Source: Arachis hypogaea (lineage: Eukaryota > Streptophyta > Magnoliopsida > Fabales > Fabaceae). Taken from it: 64,000 nucleotides of DNA. The stretch spans positions 2,361,001 through 2,425,000 of the forward strand of contig NC_092048.1 of NCBI RefSeq assembly GCF_003086295.3, in the 5' to 3' direction. A program made the translations under genes and the position numbers. Under the pieces are notes generated by a model that was not told where the DNA came from, searched no databases, and was given only the letters and a program-made list of their open reading frames with translations. Shown here piece after piece: positions 46,480-62,400 of this stretch; positions within the stretch are counted from its first letter, which is position 1; each line of letters opens with the position of its first letter.

Positions 46480-49400
46480 CTGTGAAGGGTACAATGAGAC
46501 TATCAATTTGCAGACCAAGAACATAGAGACAAAGATCAACAGCCCATGGAAAACGAAGCCATTCCAAATTCATTATACATGGATAGCTGCACATCAATTT
46601 AACTTTATCTTCTTTTCTCCTCCTCCCCACCCCGCGCCACCCCCCCCCCCCAACTTTTTTTTTCTTTGGACTCAGGAAATATGCATAATCATCCTATTGA
46701 TCACATATTAACAATCTTCCAATATAATGCATAACTGCTGCAAGTATATTTAACAATACCAGGCCTTTAACAAATATAACTCGGGAAAACAATTATTACC
46801 AACACATCATGCTGCACACTTTGGTCGAGGGCCAACACAGCACAGACATGCTTGATAAATTCCAAGGATGCATCCCCTCTATGTTGATCACCCACAATTT
46901 GAGGAAGGCCAGATGATGTACTTGGGTCATCTTCTGATTTGCTTGCCCCTTTCATGTGAAGAACAATATCACGAACAATTCGCAAAAGATTGTCTGTGAA
47001 GTAAGAGCTGATCTGTGGAATAGAAGGCAAAATAATATAACAACTAATATTTTGAATCAAAATATCAGACTTCAGTCCCTACTCCCCAAAGCTCTGTAAT
47101 TGTTTTACCTGTTCTTTGATATATTCTATCATTTCTGATTCCAAAGCCTCTGCAGCTCCAATGTTAATCGATGGGGTGCAGGAATCACCATTCAGCATTG
47201 ATTCCCTGATTCCTGCTTGCTTTTGTGCATAGCTCCAAGGAATATACAAGAATTGAGAAACAATGACAATGAAATGATCCTACAGGGAGACATAATATAA
47301 CTAAACAAATTAGAGATGAAGAATACAAATATAGCTTCAATATTAAAGGCTAACCAATTAGAATTCAACAAATCAATTCTCATAGTAGCAATTCTTTGCC
47401 TTCAAACTTATATTTAAAGTAAGATTCATGGAAGGCAACTTGCCTGGATTTTCTTTGGCAAGTACTCAGCAATATTCCAGCTTGATATAATGTCAACTTG
47501 AGATTCATCTGATTTTGCTGGTATTCCGCCATAGTTATACTACAGGGGGAAAAGAACAATAACTAGGCAATGATGCTGATTTGAATTAAATAACATAAGA
47601 GTGAAACGATTGCAAGACTGCACAACTACATGCACTTCAAATTGCACAAAATTACATTATGATTCACAAGTAATAATTAGATGCATTACCAACAACCTAG
47701 GGGGAGGACTAAACAATTAACAAAAATGCATGATGATCAAACCTGATCCATGAATAGCAATGACCGCCAAAACTGAAGTGGTTCCAACTCAATCCATTCA
47801 AATAAGTCTCTACAAAATCAGCAAGACAAAGTAAGAGCTTGTGGACAATATTGTTGTTCAGTAAAATATTGTAGACTTTTCACTTTTAAAGAAGTCAACA
47901 AAAATCTCCTAAAAGTAAATAGGTTTAAATGTGATTATCCCAACATTTTTCAGCCAACATCTCAGTGTTAGAACTGGTGCTGCGACAGTGGGAAAATTTT
48001 CTTTTGTTTGGGAAGTCGCGGCACCAGAAGTTTCCTTTTGTTTGTGCAGTCGTGATGCCATGGTGCTAGAACCAGCACCTTGACGCCAGATTTTTTGAAG
48101 TTTGGATGCGTAACACCACGAAAGTTGGCTGATTATTGGCCGGAGAAAGTTGGCTCCATAACAGGACTGGGAAGAAAAATATTTAACTTATGGCTTTTAC
48201 AAGACAGACCTAGACTGTATAGTTCTTAACAAACTGTCACAGTAAGCTTTGGCTGCAGCAAGATCATATTTCCCTGTGTCGATAATAATCTTTGAGAAGT
48301 TTGCAAATACAATTGTTGCACCCAACTTGCGGAACTCTGCCAACAACATTGCAAACACTTTTTGCATGACCTATAATACCAAGCAATAAAAAGACATAAT
48401 AAAGAAAAAAGTAGTAAGAGATTAAAACTTAAATATTCAAGTCACAATGAAATGAACTGACAAAAGGCCAACAAGCATAAAACCAAAATAATGGAAAACC
48501 TATTTTAAAGGTGGGAACAAGTTGTAACATCTCAGGGGTTATCCAATTCACTAAACCTTCTTATTTGCCCTGTCAAGTTGGCTATACATTTTGGAAAGAT
48601 TAAAAATTTTAAGATAAAGAGGAAAAGAAGATGAATGTTGTTACCTTGTGAAGTAGCTGGTGAAGAGCTGGATCGTGAAGTTTTGACTGAGGGCTGCAAT
48701 ATGGGAAGGAATTTAGTAGCTATGTGTAAAAAAGAGGAGAGCAGGAGACAAGTAAACATAGTAAAAACCTGCAAAGCCATCGATACAGATGTTGCAACAT
48801 TGCATCCGCATATGTGTTTTGAGATGTAACTGCATCTGCAAGGCACCGCTGAATCAATTGTTTCAGGATTCGAAAGGCATGTGTACATGAGGCAGCCTCA
48901 TCAAAGCCACTCTGATCAATAGTGGGATTAGCTCCAGAATTAAATTCATTATCGAATCCTAATAAAGCGCCTCCTTCCATTTCATTGACTTGGTTGCTTT
49001 TTAAAAGGGCATCCACAGCTAGGTGGTGTATCTGTAACATAAACAAATAAAAATATTTATAAACGTCACCAAGTTATATGTACTTCAATCAATTAGTGAA
49101 CATAACTCTGTTAATATCAAACCTTTAACTCAACAGTAACTTTTCTGTAAGCTCCAGGATATGTAAGAACAGGTTGGTGGACCTATATCCAGATAGCACA
49201 GCAGTCAATTTCAAAAAAACCAAAATGAGCATGCTCATTAATCAAATAATCACAGCATTAGCGTGGAGAAACTATTCCTACGTACAATCTTTCCCAGCAA
49301 ACTTTTTAAGTAACCACAATTGAAACCTGATCATTTTGTCATGGAGAGTGGCTGCTTGATTCATTGTTTAAGTTGTTTTTAAAACTTGCAGATGCTCCCC

Positions 49401-52400
49401 CAACAATATAGCAGATTTAACAAATTAAAATGAATACAAGTGGTTATTATATCATAAATAGCAGTTACTTCACCCTCCCCCCCACCTCCCCTCACTCCGC
49501 AAAAATTAAAAGAAAAAAAAATGTAGTAGTATAGTCAACATTCAAAGTCTCATTCTGGAATGAAAAATAGGTGTCTGAGGTACTTGGAAACAAGTTTCTT
49601 CCTGAATAGTAATCATAATGATCCCTGAAGAACACAAGGTTAAATCTCGGAAAAAGTGAAGAAAAAACATTGAAGCTTTAACAAGTTAAATATCTATGGA
49701 CCTACCTCGTCAAGAAAACAGGTCTCTTCATCATTAATGCCACCTAAATCAGGAAGACCGCCATCCGATATCCAAAGTACCTATATAAGTATGAATAAAA
49801 TTTCATAAGATAAATGGGGCTATGCCTAGTTATTAATTTTTGAGAAAAAGGAGAGGGGGAGGGGGGGGGGGGGGAGGGAGGGAATAACATTTTCCTTTAA
49901 AGAAACACAAACAACGGACACCTATCTGGACATAAACATTTATGAAATCATCAAGTGCAGGGAGGGACATCAAACAATACAATCAAGGATGAACCAGTAA
50001 GTCATGAAGTTTCAGTTTGCAGATAACATTCATATACATAAACTTAAAATCGGAACCTGTTGACTATCACGCAAAGCTCTTGAGAAGAAGGTATCTGCTG
50101 TAAATATAAGCCAGTCAAGTTCAAAATTCCCAAGTGGTACCTGCAAAAGAAATTCATATGCATATAAAAACAAAATGCAATTGTGAAAGTTGCAAAACAG
50201 AACTTCTCAATAATTTACTTCCACTTGAAGAACAATTAACCAATCAGCAGGTTAACGATGGGATCAAGTTTTATTGAGTTTTTACTTGTGACTTAAATAA
50301 CAAATTTAGATTGGTTAAGTATTCCTAAACTGGCAGTGAGCAATAAAAATGAATCATCTATTTCTTTTGTAGCTTTTCCAAATATGCCAAGGATTTATAG
50401 TGCTTACATGGGCATATCTTGAGAGAGCAATTCTCTCATTTAGCCATTGGCCTGATGCAGCACAACGTTGCATTCCAATTTTTCCAGCAACTTGTTGCCA
50501 TCCAAGAATCTACAAGGAGCCAAAATTAATTAACATGTTGGAAACTAAATTAGAGGTAGCAAGATAAAAGAATTCAAGTTAAGACAACCACCTTGGTGAA
50601 GACATTGTTGAATACTTCTTTTAAACCAATATTTTATATACACACACACACACACACACAAGAGCTTTAAATGCAAACACCCATGAAAAGAACCAAGTTT
50701 ACCTGATATTGACTATCACGGGCATTACAAGGAATACTCAGGCATGGAAAATCATCTAGAGATCGAATACCCAATTTCAAAAGTTGAACATTTGGGCATT
50801 CAATGATAGCAACCATAGGTCCATGATATTCATTCCTATGATAAACAGTATCAGAGAAGACAAAAGATAATTCAGTATAGAGACAGGTAGTGGAAAAAAA
50901 TGAATTTTGATATTTTATGAATGAGGCGTATACAACAAACATCATAAATTTTATGGTAGCGTAGTATAGCTTCAAAACCTTATTAAGCTAGAAGAAATTA
51001 AGCATCTCTAAATTTCAAACACTAATCACTCTTAGTCTTCTTTCAAACATTAATATAAATTGTACACAAATGTTATACCACTGCACTAACATTTAGTAAC
51101 ACTAACATAACATTGTAGACACAAATGTTATACCACCACACCAACTTTCAAACCCTAAACCTAGTCCCCTGAGATCATAATGTGCTCTATCACAAACCAA
51201 CTTCCTTGTTGGTTACCAAAGCTCAATTAAGGTCATGGCTTTTATTATTGGATATTAGGTTTATGGTCCCGATGCAAGACTTCACTTGCATGTAAATTAT
51301 ATTAGAAGGAAATTGAGAATGACTTGTTCCAGAATTTTCGTAACAGATTATGGGAAAAGAAAAAGTTTGTACGGAGTTCAGATACTAATTACTATACTCT
51401 GAGAGACCAAATGGAGAAAGAAACGTCAATATCAACTGATGGCAGTCAAGGAAAGGAGATTTATCAATAGGGTTGCCCACTTGAGAGTTTTGGGCACTGC
51501 GGTCAACTATAATTGAGATACTTATATACTATTATAATGCATTCCATAAAGAAAAAATTACATTGTATCCCGTTAATTTTATTTGCACTAAGCAGCTAAA
51601 GGAATATTTAGAGAACAAGGAAGCATCGTCTCATTTGAAAAAGGCAGCCTAATTCTGGTTCTTTCTTTAAAATAAGATATGAGAAGAAACCTGCGATCAT
51701 TTATTGCTCTTTGCATCAAAGTTTCAGCATCCTTGACATGTGAAACATAGTCCACCTGAACATAAGATATAATTATAACAAAAAACATGGAAATGGATAA
51801 GTATTCATACACTTATATGGAGAAATGCCAAAAGATGGAAATAGTTAACTCCTATTAACATCATCCAAAGATATAAGGGCCGACACCACAGTTCCTAAGA
51901 GACTCATGTCAGCAATTTAGTCCCTCAATGAATCAAAGTGTCTTGTTTTACGCCTCAATAGATTTTCAGCACCAAATTAATTCTTCAGCATTGTAAAGTA
52001 TTATCAATATCAATTTAGACCATCAAGCAAGCAAAATGTCATCAAATTAGTCCCAAAATTAGAATTCATTTCTTAGTTTGACAAAGAACAACTAATTTAA
52101 TGACTTTTGTGAATGAGGGAGTGCCCTCCGACCTTAGATAAAATTTTCTAGATTAAGTTTGCTGGTTTTGAGAGTAGGAAAGAGGCAAAAGCTACGAAGC
52201 AATGTATTGTGTGCCATTGTTCTGAGTAATTGGTTGGAGAGCCATTTATACACCTTCAATGACAGATTTTCAGACAAGAAAGTTTTATAGGATAAGATTA
52301 GGTATTAGGATCTATTTGGTGTAAAGCTCATGATCTTTTTAGTAGACTTCCCCTCTTAGAAATATTGAATAATTGGAAAGTGACACTTCATTCATAGTCT

Positions 52401-53415
52401 TTTCTTTTGTGGCCTTTATAAGGAAATCCTTTATCTGCCCATCTTCTTGTATTATTCTTAGTCTTAAATTAATATTATTCTTTTATCACCAAAAGAAGTG
52501 GTGACACCTATATCTTTGAAGGATTGAAGCACCATTTTAAGCAATAGTCAAAGGAACATCTACATATTAGATATTAAGATCTACTAAAAGGAAACAAAAT
52601 TATGATCAGACAAGTGTTGTTCATCTACCTTAAAACTAATGCTATTCCGGGGAGGTGGCTGAATAGACAAAGCTTGGCATGCATCGTGAAACTGTCTTTC
52701 AAGATAAGCCAGTGATAAATCCTTGTTTTGATATGGATTAACTACCACGACTGTTATTGCTTTTGATGCTGGAAAATATCCAACGTATATAGCCCGTCCC
52801 TCAGAGATACTGAAGTCCATTAAAAAAATGTTAAATATAAACACTACTATCATTTGCAAAGTAATGAAAATGCATGAAATTTATTTTTGAATAAAATATA
52901 ATCCAGCTTTTAGCCAACAGTTGAGTGACGAAAATTGTTGAGAAGATATCTTGGTAAGTATTGAATCTCCACTTACCTATGATACAAGTAAAAAAAGGAT
53001 ATCAATTGTTCGAGATAAGAACATTCGGTTGTGGTCTTCATGTGCAATTCACTCAAATTCCATGAGTCTTGTAGACTTCTTTGTTTGGCACTTTTGTCCA
53101 CCTTACATACACAACCAAGCTGGACTATAGCATTAAACTCCAGTGGCACCTTAGTTTCATATATTCCCTGACCCAAAAATAAAAAAAGAGGAATCTTTTA
53201 AGTTGAGTTCAGTACTTGAATATAATTGCATATTTGCAACAGTCACTTAGTCCTATATGCGGACCTCAACATCAGGATCTGCTAGAAGAGCTGCAAGTTT
53301 TTTGCTTGCTTCCTTAAATTGAACTTCGTCAATTGAAACCTGCAAAATTTCCAAAGCACAATTAATATCTTGCTTTGAAGGAAAAATAAAAGAACAAGAA
53401 GAAAATGTTTTTTTT

Positions 53416-53461
<46 letters not shown>

Positions 53462-56400
53462 AGAAAATCACTAGTACCTCATACAGATTATAACTTTGCT
53501 TTCCATGAGGAAGTGTCTTCTTGACGCTTTTGCCAAGAAATTCTTCAGTAACTGGTGATCTTGAGTTGAGGTAAAAGACTCTAGGAACCGAAACAGGAAT
53601 CTTAAGCATAATCCCATCAACAACTACCCAGGCAAAAAATTGGCCAATCTGTGAGCTCTGAAGTAGTTGTATTATCTGAACCACAGGAAAATTAGAATAA
53701 GGAAATCAAGAGACCATATACTTATTTTAAAACCAATTGGTCTTTACAGAATTTAATTGCACTTACCTGCCAATGGTACTGCTTCAGGGCTACTTCATTC
53801 GTTCTAAAATATGAACTGACATTTGTTCTACCAGTTGTACCATTCATTTGTTCAGGAACATCATTCATCCTATCAGCTTTCTTTGAATTCTCCAATCTGA
53901 AAAAGTCAACTCGCTTCCTTACTCAATCAATAATAATGGGAAGCTCACAAAAATAAAACCAGAGATGAACATTCAGATATTAAGCAGGACTTAGGAGTTA
54001 ACCCCTACAAAGTGGCCAATGGGTAGGGTACAAGAATGACAGGGGCTCACCAGCGAAGTCAGTGGAAAACATTTTTTATTGGCCCTTTTGCTGGTGCTGG
54101 AGCTAAGTATAAGAAAATTTTTAGGCATTCATATGATACAAATTACATTTCCCCAAAGTTTAGGATATATTAGCAATTACTAAATTCTGAAGAGATATAC
54201 ATAAGACTTTCTTCAAACAAAATCCAAAGACAAGTAATTGCCCAATTTGGCTGTGACCCCTTTTGGGCTTTCATTTGTGCTGTCGTAGTTAACTGTCACA
54301 ATCATAGTGGTGGGTAACATCAATAAACCCAACACAGAAAACAAATCATTTTTGGTAGAAGATCCAAACAATCCATCATTGACTTCTGGTGCTTGATCTT
54401 AGAATAATCACACCAAAATATAATCATAGATATTGATATAAATGGACTTCAATACTAAGATTGCAATGAGAACTTTACCTTCGCTTTTTTCTCTTTTCCA
54501 GGATACTTTTCCACTTTCTCTTCTTTATTTCAAGCCATCCTTGATAATCAACATTTCTGTCTACAATTTCAGATGATATTTCCTTTTGTTGAAAAAGTGA
54601 AAGTGACTCGTCCTTGCTGCTATTATCAATATGTTGTTGCTCAGAATTTCCATGACCACTGAGCTTAATTGAATTCCCTTCATTATTAGCTTTATAATGC
54701 CGTATAATTGGTCTAGGACCAATTGGCAAATTCCTGGCCTTGTTTCCAAAATCCTCCAAGTCAATCACAGTCTCTTCATCAGCCATAAGGCTGACACCAT
54801 TAGAATCACTATTCCTTTTTGAGCGATCATCCCTTTTAAATGAGTTAAAGACATCAACTAATTTTCGTTGACGAAACTTGTCCTCTTTTTCACGAACTTT
54901 CTTATGCAACCAATCCGGATGAGCTACCCGAGGAACAGGATTTGCAATCTGTAAGTATTAAACTCCTCAGAGAAAATACGAAAAATACAAGAATCAATTA
55001 CTTCAATATGCCAAAAGGAAAACTTAAAACCTTTTGCATGGCAGCGGGAATTGTGACAATTTTTTGAATTGCTGAAGAAAGCCGCTGCTTGTAGTAGGAC
55101 CAGTCAACTATGGACCGAATGCCAACATCTGATGAGGCCTTGCACCATCTTCGAACATAGTACTTCATTACTTCTGCAAACATTATGCAAATGCTTCCTT
55201 GTTTAAAATGCAAAGAAGAATAGAATTGTTATTTGTTAATCATAAAACAAGAAATTTTACCAGCTTTTGTTTCAAATATTGCAACAGGAATAGCACGCTC
55301 GCTTACAGGTGTTCCCTGCAGAGACGATGAGTTTTTCCTTATCACTAAGCAATAAACTAGCAAAATATTGTGGGTGGATGCAAAAGAGATAATTTTTTTT
55401 TTATTGTACCTTAGGTTCACTTGCTACTATGTACTGACATCGAAGACCTTTATCTTTGACCATTGTATCACCAAGAAAGTCGGCAAGACGTTTGGCAGTG
55501 GTGACAGCACAAGATTTTTGCTCACCGTAATCAGCTAATGACTTGCTCATGGTACTTGATTCTGAGATGTAATCAAGCAACTCACTGTCTGTAATATCCT
55601 TCCCTTGGTTCTGTATGTCAGAAAGCAATGACAAAATAAGGAAACAAAGGTTATATCAAATCATGACCAAATATATCCTCAACAAACTAATTTAAACAAA
55701 CAAATCCCAAGGCTCTTAATACAAAAATCAAATTAGACAGTAAACCATGGATCTTTAGCATACATCAAGAAGATCAAGCCAGCGATTTGCCACAGCAGCA
55801 ACAGCTGAATAGCATTCATCTAAGGTTGAGCCATGGAGAAACTTGTCAAATAGCTCAGCCTGTGACAAGAATGTGTTAAAGAAGAAACAAAGTCATAAAA
55901 TCATTCTAAACATAAAGAGAACTTTCACAAAATTATCACATGAACCAAGTCAGTGAATAGGCAGCTGCCAAGTTTCGAAATGATATTAGCTAAGTTACAG
56001 TATTTGTATTTTTCAAAAAAAAAAAATATCAGGAAAGAAATAAGCAAATGGCTGAATAGAAATTGCCAAAATAAATATAACTTGTCTTCCACTTTCAACT
56101 TTCACTTGAATATGTGTTCCATCAAGAAGAAAGTAGGAACAGATATCCTTAATCCTAATGATTTATCCATATTAAATACTATGATGCTTTGTGCTTGAAG
56201 CTAACGATCTTAACCAATATTACCTGGAAAACTTTTATTAGTTTCAGTTCACCTCTTCGCTTGATCTCAAAACCTTTAAGCTCTGCAAGGGTTCCATCAT
56301 CATTAAAAACAGCATATCGTTTTTTAATTAAAATTCCTTCTTCTTTGGAAGCAGGAAGAATCATTGCCTACGTCAAAGCAAACCATATATAAGTCATTCA

Positions 56401-59400
56401 CAAATAGTGAAGCACGGGAAAATATTCAAATCATAAACTACAGTTCTAGTTTACCTTGTATGGTCCATCCACCTCAAATTCTATAGAGCATTCGCTACGG
56501 GTAGTATATGTTTTCCTTATTGGATCTGTGAGTGTCTACCAGAAAATTGGAAATATAACATATGAAGTACTTAACTTTTAAAATAAATAAAAGTAAAGAA
56601 AACAGTAGATTGCAAATCTATTAACTGCAAAGCACCAAATATAAGAAGCACATGTAGCATATTGCGAATTTAGTTGCTTTTTACATAAAAGAATTCCAAG
56701 CTTACCTGGTACTGATCATTTGTATTATTGATTGCCACATCAACATTTAGCATTACACAAGGGTATGAGATTGTCAACTTCCTTTTCGAATCTCTACAAT
56801 GCAATAAGTATGAAAAAGATTCTTCAGAATTCTAACTACCAAGATTCTAAACCATCAAAAGTAGGCAGAGAAAATTAAGTTTTGGAAGAGAGACAAAGAA
56901 GGGTAAAGATTAAAAAGGTGAAGCTGAATGAATTGCCTACACCCTAAAAACAATCACCGAAATCTGGCCTACAAATTTTAGCACAGTTAACAATTTCTGA
57001 AGTATTCCTCAACAAGAACAAGTGAACAGTTAAACCTTGTCCCAGTAACAGGATCAGCTTCCTGGATCTAATAATGGCATAATGTTCTATCAAAAATCAT
57101 GTTCATGTTTAAACCAATAAGTCTCTTTTAATGATTTGCATATGGTTTTCTTTAGGTCCCCCCTACCTTTAGCTACAAGATTTCATCAAACATATTCAAA
57201 CCACCTAATTCTACCATCTGTTCTACAAGTGGCAGTACCCCAAATCTCTTTCTAATGCATCCATTCCTTATTATATCTTGTCTACTCAACCCATTCATTT
57301 ATTGCAACGTTCCATCCATGCTAGCCCAAGACCTAGTCTCATACACATTGTCAATATGCAGTTAAGATTTATTTTTACCCTTAAGCTTCAGTCGTACTTT
57401 TCTATTGCAAATAACAGCCAAAGCACTCTCCAATTTGACCACTCAGTTTGGATGCTATAGCTTAATCCTCTAGAGTTGCCATACACATCCAAAGCTTGTC
57501 TCCACAACTCTAGTAATTCATTTATTTATTTTTTTTATCTTGATTCTCCTAATAGGACTATATGCTCCATGGCACCCATCTTGAATGTGCTTTATGAGCA
57601 CATCCAAGACCAAGGTGAAAAGATAGAAATCGTTAGTGCAGTCCTAAGTACTCTAAAAACAGAAAGCAGAACCAAAGGTTACAGGTATATTATATTTCAA
57701 GTACGGTTATAGTCATTTAAATAAATAACCACACAAATCATGAATAAAACATACTTTGTTTTAAAAGTAAAATTTTCTGGAAAAGACCCAGGAAGTGCAC
57801 ACCAGATACCATCAGTATCTAGTTCAAGTGGTTTCCCTATTTTTTCTACCAGCAAGCGGGCATTCTGAATTATTTTTGCTCCTGTATATGTGACTACTCC
57901 AGCCATTTCCATGGAGTACCATCTAGCACCCCTATAAAATAAATATAGATACACAAGATGATTAAAAGAAGAATAATAGATCTTATTGAATAGATCCCGT
58001 GTATGAAATTTTCAAAAAACAGAGATCAATATACTCACTTGCGCATAACATATCCATAAAAGGAATTAAGTATACACTTGTGAGCAAGTTGCAATGAATC
58101 ATAAAGCACAACCATGTCCTGGATCACAAAATAATCAAACAAAATGAAACCTAACATAAAAATGTATTGACCATATTAACCTGACCATGAACAAGCCTAT
58201 AAATATAATCCATACTTGTGCTTCCTGGATCTTCATAGGATTTCCACTGCCCTTGGCTTCTGAAAGTTTTCCCTTCCAAACCTTATTAAGGCCTTTATAT
58301 TCATATCTTCTATCTCGGAAACTTGAACCATGAACCAGATAGCACAAAACCAAGGTTTAGAAGTTATAACAGAAAGCAACCAACCAATGGAGCAAGGAAA
58401 ATTGAGGAGATTATGTTTGAAGTTGAAGTTTAATGTGACAATATTAAATTTATGAACTTATATTAACAAATATGTTCTGCAGATTATACACCATAAGGGC
58501 ATATTATCTATCATCAACTAAATACTGTAAAGGTTAACTTACTACTCAATCGATATACAATTATCTTAACTCACCTGCGAACAGTGTCAACATAAAATGG
58601 ATTTTCACGCATGCAGATTCCTGCTTCACGGAGTTCTGTAACTGGTTTGTTAAGAACACGCTTGTATGCCTGTGAATGCCATCTTGATTAAGTATGACCT
58701 TTATTATGAAACAAAGTTGTTAAAAAAACAATACCAACCTTCTGGCAGTATTTCTTTAAACGGTCTTTCAGCCTTAATTGTTGCTCTGCCTTGGGCAGGT
58801 CAAGAAAAGATTTTGATAACCTCACGTTAGCACCATCAACAAAATCGGACTCAATCTGCTTCTTTATATGATAATAGTCACTGAAAGATTTCAAATAGAT
58901 ATTTCAGTCAGTTATGCACAAATAAATCTGCAATATGCTAATGATAGCAAGCATTAACCAAAAAGAGAGGCACACCTTTTCTTTGCCATGAATGTTTCTC
59001 CACGCCAAACCCACTCAAGTTTGCGTAGACATGTCTTTCCAGGACGGTTGAAATCACATGCAGTGCAAACCTCATCTGAAACAATTGACGGTGGCTACAA
59101 ATAGGAAAGAGACGTCACATAAGGCACCAGCATGCATCATAACTTCAGATTTTAGAAAGATAAATCCCAATAACACAGCATAAGCAGCACAAACATTCTT
59201 AAATTTTCTTCCAAATTTTTACTTGGAAGTTGATAGAATCAAGAAGATATCATTTCTAACAGAAGTGATAATCCACATGAATCTGGCCAGAAAAAGCTAA
59301 GAAATCATTGTGACATTGTGGTGAGATGCATGGCCACTTCTGCAGGTTCCTCCTACTATCAATTTTTTAAGAAATCCAACCAAGTAAAATTGGAGAAAAT

Positions 59401-62400
59401 GTTGATATTCGAGAATTACCAAACTTATCTATATGCATTATTATGCACAGGAAGTCTCACGAGTACATAAGACCTCAAAAAGACAAACATAATTATTTCA
59501 TTCTGTTTTCCTCTCATAGCTTAAATTCTTCAAGTTATAGTGGATAAAGACGTACTTCTGAGTTAAAAAAGCTCGTATAATTGCATTTCCAGCTACCGAG
59601 TATTATTATAATATTGTGGAACGCATACCTGAAGTCGATTTGTCAAAATTATGTTTGGATACATAGCAGCTACATCTAGATGATAAATGAGGGGGCATTC
59701 TTCACGTATTGGAACATCTCGTAATTTTGAAAGCTGCATTGACAGGGAGAAACTGGTCATGATAATCTTTTTATTGGTGTCAAAAATAAATATTTTAATT
59801 TTCAGGCTTACAACATATTCAAGAAATAAACTAATTATTAGCCACCATGATGGCATTGAATGACATAACTGTTTTTGAAAATATTAGAAACCAAACAATT
59901 ACAACTTTAGACATCATTACAGGACAGTAAGTAGTAATGAAAATTTTTGGCCTGTTAAAAACCACAGTTAGTACCTTTTCCATGATGGCATTCTTTACTT
60001 CATCATAATTAGAGACAGATTCCAAATCCATTTTACCCTCTACTCTTATAGCATACTGTAGATCTCTATCAAGATTGTTGATCAATTGCTGGAACACCAC
60101 CAGTCAGCAGTTAGTGAAACAAATCTGCAGAACTAACATGATAATATAGATACACGCACATACATTACAAATAACCAGAACTGAGTAGATAAAAATGGTT
60201 TTTAATGTTTGCATCTCTGGCCTCACAAATCAATCCACTTTCCCTATTTTGCAGGGAGTGAGAAAATAACCATGCAGGGAATAAATAACATCTAGATATG
60301 AAAATTCTTATTGAATGGCATGTATAATACAGAAAGGAGTAAATAGTCAAGAATCAATAATTAAAAATGTAGTAAACAACAAACCTCATAGGCAGATGAC
60401 TCTAGTGTAAAACTAGTTGGAATATCAGACCTGAAAACACCACTTTCTAGGCATTCTACATGGCCACCTATGTATGTCTCACTCTCAAGAAGATGATTGT
60501 TATAAAACTTCTCTGGGTCGGATTGGTGTTTGTTAGGAGATATAACATTCGCTTTGTATGCCTGAAACAGATGCAAATAATTAAAAGGGAAACAAGTAAC
60601 CAGGAAATGGAAAAAAAAAATCAATTTCACTGAACATGTGCATAAGAGCCCACCTGAACCATGAGCAACATTTCACAGAGGGTCCCACTGCCTTTGCGCA
60701 AGACTTCATCTGGTGACATGGGTATAATAGTAGCAAGGGAGAAAATAAAGGGATGAACATAAGTTGTATATAAGTAATAAGTTGCCACTGCATCAGAAAC
60801 GGAATAGGAAGCCATTGTCTGCAGTAACAATTCAAAACAAACAAAATAAATAAATGAATAAAAAGAGAAATCAGGAAGCCATCATTGGCAATAACGATTA
60901 AAATTAACAAAACTTAAATCAATAAAATTATCAATATATTTCAGGACAAGCCGGAAGCATAAATTTTCAGATTGAGAACTCCAATCACAAACTATGGCAT
61001 ACCATTAAAAAACAGGGACAAAAAATAATAATCCCTTCCAACTAGAACTAAGACTGCACAGTTGCTTTGAACATGGAAAAAAAATGGCACGGCACTTAAG
61101 AAACTTCCCATCCATCTTTTCTTGATAATGTAGATCTCACAGTTAAACAGGCAACAATCGGTATACTACACATCCATGAATTTGGTATAAAGATATGCAA
61201 ACCCCACGGTTCAGATATTCACCAGAATCCAAAAGACCCAAGAAATAAGAAGAGCTTTGTTTCTCCTAGAAAATTAGCATATTATAGAAGTCCCCCTTTG
61301 AACAAAACACAGAAAACTAATTCTAATTCAAAACCTACTGTCTTACATTTTTATTAGCCAAATAATAACATTTATCTATCTTAAATAAAAAAGATCACAA
61401 TTATACTACACTTCCTTCAATGGAAATTAAACAGTTGGGACAAGGCAACCAAGTGAACATCTAGTTTGTTCACAATCATTACAGTCTGCAAAGAGGCAAA
61501 AAAGACATTAGTCAGTATCAAAACCAATCATACCTGAGGCTTTTCCTTTGCAAAGCAAACCATATCCTCAGGGTTCACCTCCAAGGGATCATAACCCAAC
61601 TTTGCTTTTGTAACAGCCTAAATAAATTTAGGGGAAAAAATAAGAAGTCAGGCAAAAAAGGATAAAAATTCTAGGAAGCTGACAGTTCAATTCAATGTAA
61701 AAATAACCATTCATTTTCACATTTGACAAATATAAAACTTAGATTAAGTAGCTAATAAGTTAAATAAATTACATTATTCAAATTGATAGCCAACCCCACC
61801 AAGTCGGACAAGGCATTATTGTTCTTGTATGTAAATAGCACATCCTCCATCAGTAACTAGACAAAACTATTTATAATTCTCTTATCTAGTAGTCGAGAAT
61901 TAATCGTAAATTTCCAGCCTACTAATTTACTGTGAAGTCATTGATGATTCCATTTGAGAGGACTTCAACTTAAATAAGGTCTTCAATGAAAACTGCCATT
62001 AGCATTATTCAGTATTCATGAGATTATAGCCGGTGGAGAGAAGTTAGATCTTTCAAATTTCAAAGATAAAATCAATGTGAACCTAAAACTTTCATATTAA
62101 ACATGTATTAATGCTGAAAACTGATTAGACCATTATCCAATTGCGAACACAGCAAAAAATATGGTTAACTAGAAAAGTACATGGAAGAATTTAATTGAAA
62201 GATAGTGTAATAAAGCTTTCTTACTACATCAAAATTGAACTCTTAAAAATATTACTAATTTACTAAAAAGGACAAAATAATATGCAAAAAGATTGAGAAC
62301 TTAGGAATACAAACTTTTTACCTTTAGGCCTTGGCTTCCTTGAGGGAGATAACTGTCCCGTTTAACCCAAGCAAAACAATCTAAATGACAAGCATATTTA

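Noticed and set aside
48694..48719. Extension of the short POL2 exon to an acceptor at 48719
   Set aside because: Joining there with the preceding exon creates a stop; the acceptor next to 48693 restores phase and the expected [11 protein letters not shown] sequence.
55953..56198. Plus-strand frame between POL2 exons
   Set aside because: It lies in an intron whose flanking exons join in phase, and has no recognisable content.
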